Positions 24,582-35,181 of a DNA stretch of 64,000 nt are shown here, one piece after another (position 1 is the first letter of the stretch; every line of letters begins with the position of its first letter). Under the pieces are notes generated by a model, which saw nothing but the letters and a program-made list of their open reading frames with translations, had not been told where the DNA came from and ran no database searches. Position numbers and translations under genes: made by a program. The DNA comes from Prado023 sp963753075 (GTDB lineage Bacteria > Actinomycetota > Actinomycetes > S36-B12 > CAIYMF01), in contig CAVWAR010000017.1 of assembly GCA_963753075.1 (NCBI GenBank), positions 558,001-622,000 of the forward strand. The letters are read 5' to 3'.

Positions 24582-26030
24582 ATGGACGGAATGCATCTGT
24601 CCCGGCGGCAGTTGCTGCTGGGCGCGGCATCGTCAGTACTGGTGGTGGCCGGCTGTTCGGAACCCCCGCCCCCGGGACCCGGTACCGCGGCACTCACCGA
24701 GCCTGGCTCGGGCACGATCAAGGAGCTGCTTCGCGACGTGCCGTTCTACGTGGCCCACCGTGGCTCTGGTGACAACTGGACCGAGCACACGACCCAGGCC
24801 TACGCGCAGTCGGTGAAGGCGGGGGTCAAGGCCCTCGAAGTGTCCGTCAGCTCGACGGCGGATGGCATTCTCGTCTGCCACCATGACACGAACCTACGCC
24901 GGCTGACCGGGCATGATCTGGATATCGCCGATGTCCCGTACGAAGCCCTGGAACCGCTGAGGAACGACGCCCGACCGTGGCTGGGTCCTGCCGCCCAGCT
25001 GGCGCCCATTGCCAGGCTCGAGGACGTCCTTGATGCCTACGCCGAGGACCACGTGATCTTCATTGAGGACAAGCAGGGGACCAACACCTCGGCCCTGCTG
25101 GACATGATGGGCCAGTACCGGGACTCTCGTGAGCACTTCGTGTGGAAGCAGGAGGCGATCGACCTCCGGCATGAGGCTGCCGTCGAGGAGGGCTACCGGG
25201 CTTGGGGGTACTTCGCGGACGACGCCGGAGATGAGATCGAACAGATGTCGCCCGAGTTCGACTTCCTCGGGGTGACCCACTTGGCATCCGATGAGACGGT
25301 CCTCCGCATTGTGGCTCAAGGGAAGCCCGTCGTCTGTTGGGCCGTCCACACTCGGGCCATACGGGACCGAATGCTTGGTCTGGGAGTCTCAGGAATGATG
25401 TGCCCCAACATTCCCTATGTGACGACGGTCCGCGCTCGCCACGCATCGGATCGGTTCGCAACGGGGCTCAGAGCCCCGGGGGACATGCCCTGGACCGCGG
25501 ACCGTGGTTGGGCGGTACAGCCGGTCATCGATCCGACGGCCGCGACCGTGACGATCACCGGCGAGGGCAGCTCAAGCTACTGCATGGGGTCAATGTGCCC
25601 GATTGCGGCGGCCACCTACCGTCTGGTCCTCCAGATGCGCTGGCCCGACGCCCTTCCGGGCGAGACGGAACACGCCGGGATCGCTTTCGGGCAGGAGAGC
25701 GATGCGCCGTACCGCGTCCGGGTTGCCAGCGAAGTCGGTGGGTACCACATGGTCGTTCGACCATCAGGACTCGTACAACTGTACCGGCGGGAGCCGGGGG
25801 AGCAGGCGGGAACGGCGATCGCCAAGGTCCAGACCGACGCGCCCCAGGCAGGACAGTGGATGCGCCTCGTTGTGGATGTGCGTCCAGAGAGCATCGCCGT
25901 TTCTCGCACCGACGGCGCCGGATGGCAGGCCATGGTCGCCGACGATTCCTACCGTGGCGGCTACTTCTCACTGACCAAGAACTACTCGGGCGGACCCGAC
26001 GTCGAATTCAGGTCCATCTCACTGCGCTAG
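24582..26030 (+). CDS. Glycerophosphodiester phosphodiesterase-like lipoprotein with C-terminal carbohydrate-binding-like domain
   Basis: This is a 482-residue secreted lipoprotein. The N-terminus has a twin-Arg pair (SRRQLLLGAAS) and lipobox VVAGC with Cys25. Residues ~45-280 form a GDPD barrel: YVAHRGSGDNWTEHT with the catalytic His-Arg, LEVSVSSTADGILVCHHD with the second His, and EDKQGTN. The C-terminal ~190 residues (TVTITGEGSSSYCMG to VEFRSISLR) look like a beta-sandwich of the laminin-G/concanavalin type. It presumably cleaves glycerophosphodiesters at the cell surface. The upstream in-frame ATG at 24504 is possible, but 24582 places the export signal at the N-terminus. No ribosome binding site is evident. 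Confidence 0.8.
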   Translation: MDGMHLSRRQLLLGAASSVLVVAGCSEPPPPGPGTAALTEPGSGTIKELLRDVPFYVAHRGSGDNWTEHTTQAYAQSVKAGVKALEVSVSSTADGILVCHHDTNLRRLTGHDLDIADVPYEALEPLRNDARPWLGPAAQLAPIARLEDVLDAYAEDHVIFIEDKQGTNTSALLDMMGQYRDSREHFVWKQEAIDLRHEAAVEEGYRAWGYFADDAGDEIEQMSPEFDFLGVTHLASDETVLRIVAQGKPVVCWAVHTRAIRDRMLGLGVSGMMCPNIPYVTTVRARHASDRFATGLRAPGDMPWTADRGWAVQPVIDPTAATVTITGEGSSSYCMGSMCPIAAATYRLVLQMRWPDALPGETEHAGIAFGQESDAPYRVRVASEVGGYHMVVRPSGLVQLYRREPGEQAGTAIAKVQTDAPQAGQWMRLVVDVRPESIAVSRTDGAGWQAMVADDSYRGGYFSLTKNYSGGPDVEFRSISLR

Positions 26031-26076
26031 AAACCCACGCCCTCGGCCTGATGCACGGGGTCGGGCGCGGGACCGG

Positions 26077-27588
26077 TCAGATCTGCGGCGGCGCGCCCTG
26101 GACCTCGCGCATCCACGCGGTGAGCTCATCCGGCTGACGGGGCAGCGCCCCCGAGAGGTTCACCGGGCCGTTGGCCGTCACCTGGATGTCGTCCTCGATG
26201 CGCACGCTGATCCCACGGAACTCTGCGGGCACCGACAGGTCGTTGGGCTGGAAGTACAGGCCGGGCTCGACGGTCAGGACGTGGTTCACGCCGAGCGGGC
26301 CGTGCATGTAGGCCTCCTCACGGGCCAGCGCGCAGTCGTGCACGTCCAGGCCGAGACTGTGCGAGACGCCATGCAGGGTCCACCGCCTGTGGTGACCTGC
26401 TCCCGGGGTCTCCGGGTCGTCGCTGCACGAGGCGTCCGGGGTTACATCCAGGATGCCCCATGAGCGCAGGTGCTCGGCCAGGACCCGCATGCACGCCCGA
26501 TTCGCGGACAGGAAGTCGCTGCCGGCGGAGCATTCGGCAATGCCCGCCTGCTGTGCCTCCAGCACGGCCTCGTAGACCTTCCGCTGCGTGGCCGACCACT
26601 CCCCGCTCAGCGGGAAGGTCCGGGTGACGTCAGCAGTGTGGATCTCGTCGGTCTCCACACCCATGTCGGCCAGGAGCAGGTCCCCGGAGCGAAGCTGGCC
26701 GTTGTTGCGCCACCAGTGCAACGTCGTGCCGTTCGCACCGGACCCGACGATGGATGTGTAGCCGACCTCGTTGCCCTCGAGCCGCGCCCTCCGCCAGAAG
26801 GTTCCCTCGAGCCAGCGCTCGCCACGGACTGGTCGGTCAAGGACCACCGGGATCTCACGGACCACGTCGGCGAACCCGCGGGCGGTGGCGTCACACGCGT
26901 GCTGCAGACGGGAGATCTCCCAGTCGTCCTTGGCCAGACGCAGCTCATCGATGACCGCGGCAAGCTTGTCGCCGGCGCCGCGGGGGAGCAACGGGTCGAC
27001 GAGGGGGTCGTTTCCCAGCAGGACGGCGCTCTCCTCATCGCGCCAGGACTCGAGCTCCCGGGGCAGTTCGACGAGGGGACGAGTGGAGATCGCCAGGACG
27101 GCGGCGGTCTCGGCCGGGGTCGGGGCGTTGCCCACCCAGATCGCTCCGAACTGGTGGTCGGTGAAGTACCCCTCGGTCCCGGCCCGGTGGTAGTCGCGGA
27201 CGAACAGGATGGCATCGTGGCCGGACTCGTCACGGCGCGGCACCATGACCAGGACCGCGCCCTCCACCGTCTCGCCGGTGAGCCACACGAAGGCCGAGGA
27301 CGCCCGGAACGGGTACTGCGTGTCGTTGGCGCGGGTCTTCAGCTGACCCGAGGGGACCACGATGAGTTGGCCGGTGAAGTGCGCGGAGAGGGCTGCGCGC
27401 CGACCTGCCGTTTGCGCCGACACTCCGGATCCGTGGGCGGGGTGCGTCATCGTCGGGGACGGCGCCCAGTCATCGCCCAGCCACTCCACGAGCTGGCGGC
27501 TCATCGCGGGGCGCTTGCGGACCGGGGGCGGTGTGAGTTCGGGCTCAGCGCCAGCGGGCGCGGTGGTCGTGACGTCATTGGCTGCCAT
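26077..27588 (-). CDS. pepP: Xaa-Pro aminopeptidase (M24B)
   Basis: This 503-residue aminopeptidase P removes N-terminal residues before proline. An N-terminal creatinase-like domain is followed by the pita-bread metallopeptidase domain with the five metal ligands visible: Asp in LLADMGVE and HTADVTRTFP, His in LHGVSHSLGLDVHD, Glu in LTVEPGLYF and Glu in SVRIEDDI. The ATG at 27588 is chosen because TACACT lies eight bases upstream; the open frame extends far beyond, but only as shadow of ribF. It is divergent from ribF. Confidence 0.92.
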   Translation of the reverse strand: MAANDVTTTAPAGAEPELTPPPVRKRPAMSRQLVEWLGDDWAPSPTMTHPAHGSGVSAQTAGRRAALSAHFTGQLIVVPSGQLKTRANDTQYPFRASSAFVWLTGETVEGAVLVMVPRRDESGHDAILFVRDYHRAGTEGYFTDHQFGAIWVGNAPTPAETAAVLAISTRPLVELPRELESWRDEESAVLLGNDPLVDPLLPRGAGDKLAAVIDELRLAKDDWEISRLQHACDATARGFADVVREIPVVLDRPVRGERWLEGTFWRRARLEGNEVGYTSIVGSGANGTTLHWWRNNGQLRSGDLLLADMGVETDEIHTADVTRTFPLSGEWSATQRKVYEAVLEAQQAGIAECSAGSDFLSANRACMRVLAEHLRSWGILDVTPDASCSDDPETPGAGHHRRWTLHGVSHSLGLDVHDCALAREEAYMHGPLGVNHVLTVEPGLYFQPNDLSVPAEFRGISVRIEDDIQVTANGPVNLSGALPRQPDELTAWMREVQGAPPQI

Positions 27589-27596
27589 GGCTGACG

Positions 27597-27602
27597 AGTG
27601 TA
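27597..27602 (-). promoter_or_regulatory. -10 element for pepP
   Basis: TACACT on the minus strand lies eight bases before the ATG at 27588 with no ribosome binding site, consistent with a leaderless transcript. Confidence 0.5.
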
Positions 27603-27706
27603 GGCGGCCTACGCCCTGCGGGTTGCGCCACCGAGTGATCTCTGGGCCGGGGTGGAGCTCGCCGCCGGATTCCGCCCCCGCAGTACGGACATGGCAGGGT
27701 ATGCGC

Positions 27707-28741
27707 ATGCATGTGTGGAGTGGGTGTGGGCAGGTCCCAGCGGACCTGACACCCACGTCAGTGACGATCGGAAGCTTCGATGGAGTGCATCGGGGGCATC
27801 GGGTCCTGATCGATCGGGTCGTCGCCGACCGGGCCAGGGGACTGCTGCCGGTTGCCGTCACGTTCGACCCGCATCCGCTCGCCGTGATCCGCCCGGACAT
27901 CGCGCCCTTGCTGCTGACCTCGATGGAGCACCGCTTCGAGCTGTTCGAGCGCGAGGGCCTCGGGGGAGTCCTGGCTATCCATTTCACGCCCGAACTCGCG
28001 GCCGAGTCCGCTGAACGGTTCGCGACGAGGGTCCTGGCCGAGACGCTGAACGCCGAGCATGTGGTCGTGGGACGCAACTTCCGGTTCGGCCACCGGGCTG
28101 CGGGTGATGTCGTGCTGCTGGCTGAGCTGGGGCGCGAGCTGGGCTTCACCGTGGGGGTCGTCGATCTTGAACCACTGGATGGCGCGGTGCCGGCCGGGCG
28201 ACGCGTGAGCAGGGTGGGCATGACCGCAGGGCACTCGACGGTCCACGATGGGGCGCCCGTGGAGGACCCACAGGGCCCCCCTGCCGTGTCGTCCACGGCT
28301 ATCCGGACCCTGGTGGCATCGGGTGACGTCGAAGGCGCAGCAGAGGCCCTGGGACGGCCGCACAGGGTCCGTGGGGTCGTGTCTCAGGGTGACCGACGCG
28401 GACGAGAGCTGGGTTACCCGACGGCGAACCTCGATGTCCCGGTTGGGATGGCGGTACCGGCTGATGGGGTCTACGCCACACGTTTCCGAGCGTCGGGGGA
28501 GCCCGATCGCTGGCGGCCGGCGGCCGTGTCCGTGGGCACCAACCCGACGTTCGACGGTCTGACGCGTCGCGTGGAGGCCTTCGTGCTCGATGCTCCCGAG
28601 GGCTACGACGTGTACGGCCAAGCTGCGGACCTCGACTTCGTCGCACACCTGCGGGGCATGGTGCGGTTCGACTCGGTCGCTGCACTGATCGAGCAGATGG
28701 CCGCCGATGTCACGCAGGCCAGGGTGCTGCTCGACGCGTGA
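27707..28741 (+). CDS. ribF: Bifunctional riboflavin kinase/FAD synthetase
   Basis: RibF makes FMN and FAD. The 344-residue protein has an N-terminal FAD synthetase domain with TIGSFDGVHRGHRVLI, TFDPHPLAV and VVVGRNFRFGHRAAGD, and a C-terminal riboflavin kinase domain with GDRRGRELGYPTANLD, GVYATRF and SVGTNPTF. A short insert (VGMTAGHSTVHDGAPVEDPQ) sits before the SSTAIR motif joining the domains. ATG 27707 is preferred over 27701 because a CAGGGT -10-like element ends six bases before it. Confidence 0.93.
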   Translation: MHVWSGCGQVPADLTPTSVTIGSFDGVHRGHRVLIDRVVADRARGLLPVAVTFDPHPLAVIRPDIAPLLLTSMEHRFELFEREGLGGVLAIHFTPELAAESAERFATRVLAETLNAEHVVVGRNFRFGHRAAGDVVLLAELGRELGFTVGVVDLEPLDGAVPAGRRVSRVGMTAGHSTVHDGAPVEDPQGPPAVSSTAIRTLVASGDVEGAAEALGRPHRVRGVVSQGDRRGRELGYPTANLDVPVGMAVPADGVYATRFRASGEPDRWRPAAVSVGTNPTFDGLTRRVEAFVLDAPEGYDVYGQAADLDFVAHLRGMVRFDSVAALIEQMAADVTQARVLLDA

Positions 28742-28762
28742 GCATTCAGGGTTGTTTCGCCG

Positions 28763-28784
28763 GCCCCCGCGGAGCCCGGGGGGG
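28763..28784. terminator. GC-rich hairpin between ribF and CAP gene
   Basis: CCCCCG and CGGGGG arms separated by a short loop lie in the 43-bp gap between two convergent genes and could terminate both. There is no clear T run. Confidence 0.4.
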
Positions 28785-29366
28785 CTACTTGCGCTTGCCG
28801 AAGTTCTGCGTCCAGTACACGGTCCAGCGTCCCGGGCCCTCAACGCGAGCGACGCCGAGCTCGCGGTACTTGCGGTTCATGATGACCTTGCAGTGCCCAG
28901 GGCTCTTGAGCCACGCGCGCACCACGGCCTTCGGCGAGGAGAGACTGCGCCCGGCGGCGATATTCTCGCCAGCCGCGCGGTAGCTGTAGCCACTCGCCCG
29001 TATCCGCTGGAAGGGCGAGACGCCCGAGGGCGTGTAGTGCGAGAAATAGTCCTTCGTGGCCATGTCCGCGCTGTGCTGGTGGGCCGAAGCCGCCAGCGTC
29101 GCGTTCCAGCGGACCTTGCGCGCCTTCTTCATCCGCTTGCCGCCGCACTTCCGGGAGTGCGAACGCGCCTTGTTCGTCAGGCGCAGGACCTGAGCCTCGA
29201 AGCTGTCCTTCTCAGCGGATCCCACGACCGTCCGCACCGAGGTCAGCCCCTGTGGCGGCGCGGTCACCGGGGAGGCTTGAGCCGCCGGGACGCCACCGAT
29301 GGTCGCCGACGCGATGGCGATCGTGGTTGCGAACGTGGCGATACGGCGAGTCGGGGTGGCACTCAT
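28785..29366 (-). CDS. Secreted CAP/SCP-domain protein
   Basis: This is a 193-residue protein with a Sec signal peptide (basic MSATPTRR, hydrophobic core, cleavage near AQAS at ~32). The CAP domain follows: LRLTNKARS, VRWNATLAASAHQHSADMA, YFSHYTPSGVSPFQRI, GENIAAG, AWLKSPGHCKVIMN and the closing YWTQNFG. The conserved His and Glu residues of the CAP cavity are present. The family is extracellular with varied roles, often in the cell envelope. The start is ATG 29366. Confidence 0.88.
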   Translation of the reverse strand: MSATPTRRIATFATTIAIASATIGGVPAAQASPVTAPPQGLTSVRTVVGSAEKDSFEAQVLRLTNKARSHSRKCGGKRMKKARKVRWNATLAASAHQHSADMATKDYFSHYTPSGVSPFQRIRASGYSYRAAGENIAAGRSLSSPKAVVRAWLKSPGHCKVIMNRKYRELGVARVEGPGRWTVYWTQNFGKRK

Positions 29367-29477
29367 GCATCAGGCATCGGGGTGGCCGGTGCACGCGTGG
29401 AGCCGGCTGAGGGGGATTCCCCGGAATGGCGGGCCCCCGAATGGAGTAATCGTGGATTCGCGTCTCTGGACGGCGTT

Positions 29478-29509
29478 GTGCCCGGCCCCGGGGGTCCGGG
29501 GCCGGGCAC
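29478..29509. terminator. Strong 14-bp perfect hairpin downstream of LAxTG remnant
   Basis: GTGCCCGGCCCCGG and its exact complement flank a 4-nt loop. It lies 50 bp beyond the stop codon of the minus-strand sorting-signal remnant and is the expected terminator of that original gene. Confidence 0.6.
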
Positions 29510-29558
29510 TTGCGCTTCAGGTCAGGTGGTGGGGTTCAGAGCCCCTGCCTGCCTTGGT

Positions 29559-29741
29559 TCAGCTGTTCTCGCGGCGGCGCCGCCCGAAGGTGACCATCAG
29601 TCCACCGGCCAGGATGGCCAGCAGGGCTGCCGTCACGATGTTGCCGGCGTTGGAGGCACCGGTGTCAGCCAGCTGCTCCTCGCTTGCAACGACTTCCTCG
29701 TCAGGCTCGTCAACCTCTTCGACACCCTCGACCACAGCCAC
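29559..29741 (-). pseudogene. C-terminal remnant of a sortase-anchored surface protein
   Basis: The 60 codons encode an acidic stretch (VEEVDEPDEEVV), the sorting motif LADTG, a hydrophobic helix and a basic tail RRRREN. This is the complete C-terminal cell-wall sorting signal of a class-E-type (LAxTG) sortase substrate. An in-frame TGA lies two codons upstream of the first codon, and upstream sequence belongs to a transposase. The N-terminal protein part has therefore been lost. The terminator hairpin at 29478-29509 is intact. Confidence 0.65.
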
Positions 29742-30310
29742 CGGTCAGCGTACTTCTCCAGTCCGGGGCACAACTGGGAGGCCAGTGCCACCAACTGCTC
29801 CTCCAGCGTGGTGAAGTCATCCACAGGGACGAAGTCGTAAGGCGCAATGTCGGCGATCAGGATCCGCTTGCCCTCGGCCAGGACCGCGTCGTTGGCGGTG
29901 TTCCACGCCACCCCCAGCCCCTCAGCGACCCGGGCCACGGTCAGGTGCGCGACCACCAGCCCTTCCAACGCCCAGCGCAGCGCCCGCCGGGACAACTTGG
30001 CGCGTGGGGCGGCCGCCTTGCTGGTGTCCTGGCGCCACACGTGATCGCACTCAGTACACCGGTAGCGGCGCACCGTCACCTCCAGCAGGGTGGGCCGCCA
30101 TCCCAGCGGCTCGTGCGCCAGCCGGCGCACCACCGTGTCGCGTGGGCTGCCCAGGCAGCCGCACCGGTGGCACCACTCGTCCGGCTCCACGACCCGGCAG
30201 GCCAGCACCGCACGAACCGGCTCCACCCGCTGCCCGGTCACCTCCAGACCCAGCTCGTCCAAGCGGCAGAAGGTGGTCAGATCCGGGCAGGCGAAGGTAG
30301 CGTCAGACAC
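29742..30310 (-). pseudogene. Truncated ISL3-family transposase
   Basis: The N-terminal ~145 residues show the ISL3 zinc-ribbon (EWCHRCGCLGS; YRCTECDHVW) and the helix-turn-helix region ending AWNTANDAVLAEGKR. The catalytic DDE domain is missing. After IADIAPYD the sequence changes to an unrelated stretch (VDDFTTLEEQLVALASQL), and the frame then runs antisense-out-of-frame through the surface-protein remnant. The element is dead in cis. A 20-bp hairpin lies just before the GTG start. Confidence 0.75.
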
Positions 30311-30365
30311 GTCGAGGTCTTCCTGATTGGCAGCGTGAGAACTCCAATCATCGGAAGACCTCGAC
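30311..30365. mobile_element. ISL3-type subterminal inverted repeat hairpin
   Basis: Arms of 13 bp (GTCGAGGTCTTCC / GGAAGACCTCGAC) and then 7 bp (TGATTGG / CCAATCA) pair perfectly with a 2-nt bulge and a 13-nt loop. It lies immediately upstream of the transposase start, as in actinobacterial ISL3 elements. Confidence 0.75.
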
Positions 30366-30395
30366 CCCTACCCAGCGACCGACGCGCCGCCACCC

Positions 30396-30420
30396 ACTAC
30401 ACCCTCATCTGTGATGAGCC
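30396..30420. mobile_element. Probable ISL3 left terminus
   Basis: The bases just before the surface-protein remnant include CTCATC-TGT-GATGAG, a short palindrome, and read GGCTCATCACAGATGAGGG inward on the minus strand, like ISL3 terminal repeats. I found no matching right end, in line with a truncated copy. Confidence 0.45.
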
Positions 30421-30736
30421 CCTTTTGCGTCGGCAGCTTGGGGCTGGCGGGGGCTGCGGCGGCCGCGCCCGGGGGCGCCACGCCCCGTGCTCATCGGCCA
30501 CCAGTTGCTGCGATAGCAATGAGCCCGATGGCAGCAGCATGTCCAGAAACGGCAATGGGCAAGGCCCGGCGCACACGGCCGGGTCGGTCGGCAAGGCGGA
30601 CTACAAGAACCCCCCAGGGCAGGTGAAGAAGGACCCTGCGTCCCCCCCTGAAAACGGTTACGAATGTGACGGCAACAGCGGAATCGCCCGCGGGAACCCC
30701 GCACACTCCGGGTGCAAGAGCCCTTCGCCCACATAG
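30411..30736 (+). pseudogene. Remnant of a secreted surface protein
   Basis: One frame gives a hydrophobic signal-peptide-like GSLGLAGAAAAAPGGA (from 30411). A second frame, from about 30500, gives SVGKADYKNPPGQ and ENGYECDGNSGIARGNPAHSGC, a motif common near the N-terminus of actinobacterial wall-anchored proteins. The two parts need a frameshift near 30480-30530. The 5' end abuts the IS terminus, so the insertion probably removed the original start. A terminator-like hairpin follows the stop. Confidence 0.5.
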
Positions 30737-30757
30737 GTTCGAACGCAGGAAGAGCGA

Positions 30758-30792
30758 CCCGGCCCACAACACAAATCGGGCCGGGTCGCTTC
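30758..30792. terminator. Terminator hairpin after surface-protein remnant
   Basis: AGCGACCCGGCCC and GGGCCGGGTCGCT arms are separated by a ~9-nt AC-rich loop and followed by TTCC. It is a strong intrinsic-terminator-like structure between the remnant and rpsO. Confidence 0.6.
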
Positions 30793-30971
30793 CGTGGGGC
30801 CTCGCGATCACCCCGGCATCGCACGGCTCGTGGCTGAGCCTATCCGTATGCCCCCTCTGGTACCCTTTGCCCTGACGGCCATGGGGCGGGCGCCCCGGGG
30901 ACCGTGACTCGAACCAGCCAGGCATCAGGCCGCTGGTGATCGTTGCGCCCGAGAGGAACACACACACATCT

Positions 30972-31241
30972 ATGTCTCTTGACACGGACACAAAGCGGTC
31001 CATCATCGCCGAGTACGGAACGAACGAGGGCGACACCGGCAGCCCGGAGGTCCAGATCGCGCTTCTGAGCAAGCGGATCTCCGACCTCACTGAGCACCTG
31101 AAGACCCACAAGCACGACCACCACAGCCGGCGCGGCCTGCTGCTGCTGGTCGGTCAGCGTCGTCGCCTGCTGAAGTACCTGCAGGCCACCGACATCGCGC
31201 GGTACCGCTCGCTCATCGAGCGCCTCGGCATCCGTCGCTAG
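30972..31241 (+). CDS. rpsO: 30S ribosomal protein S15
   Basis: S15 is a primary 16S rRNA-binding protein. The 89-residue sequence is full length, with GSPEVQIALLSKRISDLTEHLKTHKHDHHSRRGLL and QRRRLLKYLQATD. It starts at ATG 30972; GAGAGGA lies about 14 bases upstream, an unusually long spacing. The upstream region contains TACCCT (about 30861-30866) as a possible -10. Confidence 0.97.
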   Translation: MSLDTDTKRSIIAEYGTNEGDTGSPEVQIALLSKRISDLTEHLKTHKHDHHSRRGLLLLVGQRRRLLKYLQATDIARYRSLIERLGIRR

Positions 31242-31248
31242 CACGTCC

Positions 31249-31278
31249 AGGAGCGGCACCCCCTCGGGTGCCGCTCCT
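31249..31278 (+). terminator. rpsO terminator hairpin
   Basis: A perfect 13-bp stem AGGAGCGGCACCC / GGGTGCCGCTCCT with a CCTC loop begins seven bases after the rpsO stop. In related genomes a partial terminator sits between rpsO and pnp. Confidence 0.75.
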
Positions 31279-31427
31279 GTCGCTAGCGGCCCCGCTGGTG
31301 ACACCCGCCGGACGCATGGGCCCTGAGAGCCCACCCCGGCACCCAGTACTTCCCTGCACCACACAACACAACACCGAGGGTCCGACCCCAGGTCCGGTCT
31401 TGAGGTGGTGGTTCCCGGAGCGAACCC

Positions 31428-31452
31428 GGTGGGCGACACGCTGTCGCCCACC
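31428..31452 (+). promoter_or_regulatory. Stem-loop in the pnp leader
   Basis: An 11-bp perfect stem GGTGGGCGACA / TGTCGCCCACC with a 3-nt loop lies 75 bases before the pnp start. It resembles in position the RNase III-cleaved leader hairpin that mediates pnp autoregulation in enterobacteria; that role here is inference. Confidence 0.5.
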
Positions 31453-31526
31453 ACGGGTGGCGTCCGAGGACTTCTATCCAAGATCCGCATCGGTCGGACC
31501 CTCCCAACCACACAAGGAGGGCACCC

Positions 31527-33755
<2,229 letters not shown>

Positions 33756-33760
33756 ACCAC

Positions 33761-35119
33761 GTGACGGCACTCCGGCCCGGCTCCTGGTCGATCGATCCTG
33801 ACCAGGAGCCGGGCTCCACCGTCACCCTGCTCAGCCCCGACCAGGGCGGGCTGGTGCGCCGGACCGTCCTGCCCGGGGGTCTGCGCATCATCACCGAGCA
33901 CGTGCCCGGAGTCCGCTCCGCTGCGTTCGGGATCTGGGTGGGGGTCGGCTCACGGGACGAGACCCACGCCCAGATGGGCTCGGCGCACTACCTCGAGCAC
34001 CTGCTGTTCAAGGGCACGCGCACGCGCGAGGCGATGGAGATCTCGTCGCTGCTCGACGCCGTCGGCGGCGAGATGAACGCGTTCACCTCCAAGGAGCACA
34101 CCTGCTTCTACGCCCGGGTGCTCGACCGCGACCTTCCCCTGGCGATCGACGTGATCAGCGACATCGTCACCTCGGCGCTGCTGCGCCCCGAGGACGTCGA
34201 CGCCGAGCGTGGCGTCATCCTCGAGGAGATCGCGATGCGCGACGACGATCCCTCGGACCTCGTCCACGACGAGTTCATGCTCGGGATGTACGGCGAGACC
34301 GACCTCGGTCGGTCGATCCTGGGCACCCACGAGACGATCGCGTCCATCAGCCGTGAGGCAATCGACTCGTTCTACCGCGAGCGCTACACACCGCAGGCCA
34401 TGGTGGTCTCCGCAGCCGGTGCCGTCGACCATGACGAGGTCGTGCGGCTGGTGACCGAGGCCTTCAGGTCGGCTGACGCGCTGGGGGAGCCCTCCGGCCG
34501 ACCTCTGCCGACCCGCCTCGGCGGCGATGTGGTGCCGACGAGCGCGGGAGTCCACGTGGTCTCCCGGCCGACCGAACAGGCCCACCTGCTGGTGGGCGTG
34601 CCCGGCGTCGCGCGGGCCGACCTGCGCCGATACACCCTGAGCATCCTGAGCACCGCACTCGGCGGGGGGATGTCCTCGCGCCTGTTCCAGGAGATCCGCG
34701 AGCGCCGCGGCCTGGCCTACTCGGTCTATGCGTTCAGCACCGGCTACTCCGACGCGGGCATCTTCGGCGCCTACGCCGGCTGCCTACCCGGCAAGGTCGA
34801 CCAGGTCCTCGAACTCACCGTCGCCGGACTCGACGAGGTGGCCCGCAACGGCCTCACCCCCGATGAGCTGGCCCGCGGCAAGGGCCAGACGAAGGGCTCC
34901 ATCGTGCTCGGGCTCGAGGACACTGGCTCAAGGATGAGCCGCATCGGCAGCGCGGACATCTCCACCGGAGAGCTGCCCAGCATCGACGGGCTGCTGGCCC
35001 GGATCGATTCCGTCACCCTCGACGACGTGGCCCGGGAGGCCGCCTCGATCCTGTCGGCACCGAAGTCGCTGACCGTGATCGGCCCGTTCGAGGAGTCCCG
35101 CCCGTTCACCCTCGGCTGA
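33761..35119 (+). CDS. M16 family zinc metallopeptidase
   Basis: This 452-residue processing-peptidase-like protein has the inverted zinc motif HxxEH at residues 76-80 (AHYLEHLLFKGT) and the downstream Glu in ERGVILEEIAM. The second, inactive-type half includes GGGMSSRLFQEIRERRGLAYSVYAF. It is typically encoded next to pnp and dapB in actinobacteria, as here. Substrates are not established. GTG 33761 is five bases after pnp, so the two are probably co-transcribed. Confidence 0.93.
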   Translation: MTALRPGSWSIDPDQEPGSTVTLLSPDQGGLVRRTVLPGGLRIITEHVPGVRSAAFGIWVGVGSRDETHAQMGSAHYLEHLLFKGTRTREAMEISSLLDAVGGEMNAFTSKEHTCFYARVLDRDLPLAIDVISDIVTSALLRPEDVDAERGVILEEIAMRDDDPSDLVHDEFMLGMYGETDLGRSILGTHETIASISREAIDSFYRERYTPQAMVVSAAGAVDHDEVVRLVTEAFRSADALGEPSGRPLPTRLGGDVVPTSAGVHVVSRPTEQAHLLVGVPGVARADLRRYTLSILSTALGGGMSSRLFQEIRERRGLAYSVYAFSTGYSDAGIFGAYAGCLPGKVDQVLELTVAGLDEVARNGLTPDELARGKGQTKGSIVLGLEDTGSRMSRIGSADISTGELPSIDGLLARIDSVTLDDVAREAASILSAPKSLTVIGPFEESRPFTLG

Positions 35120-35181
35120 GCCGGGCGCGCCTCCGCACCGCTCGGGCAGGCGCGACTTCGCCGGAGTGGGAGAATGCTGGC

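Noticed and set aside
27589..28296. N-terminal extension of aminopeptidase P to 739 residues
   Set aside because: The extra frame is antisense to ribF and lacks homology; a -10 element supports the ATG at 27588.
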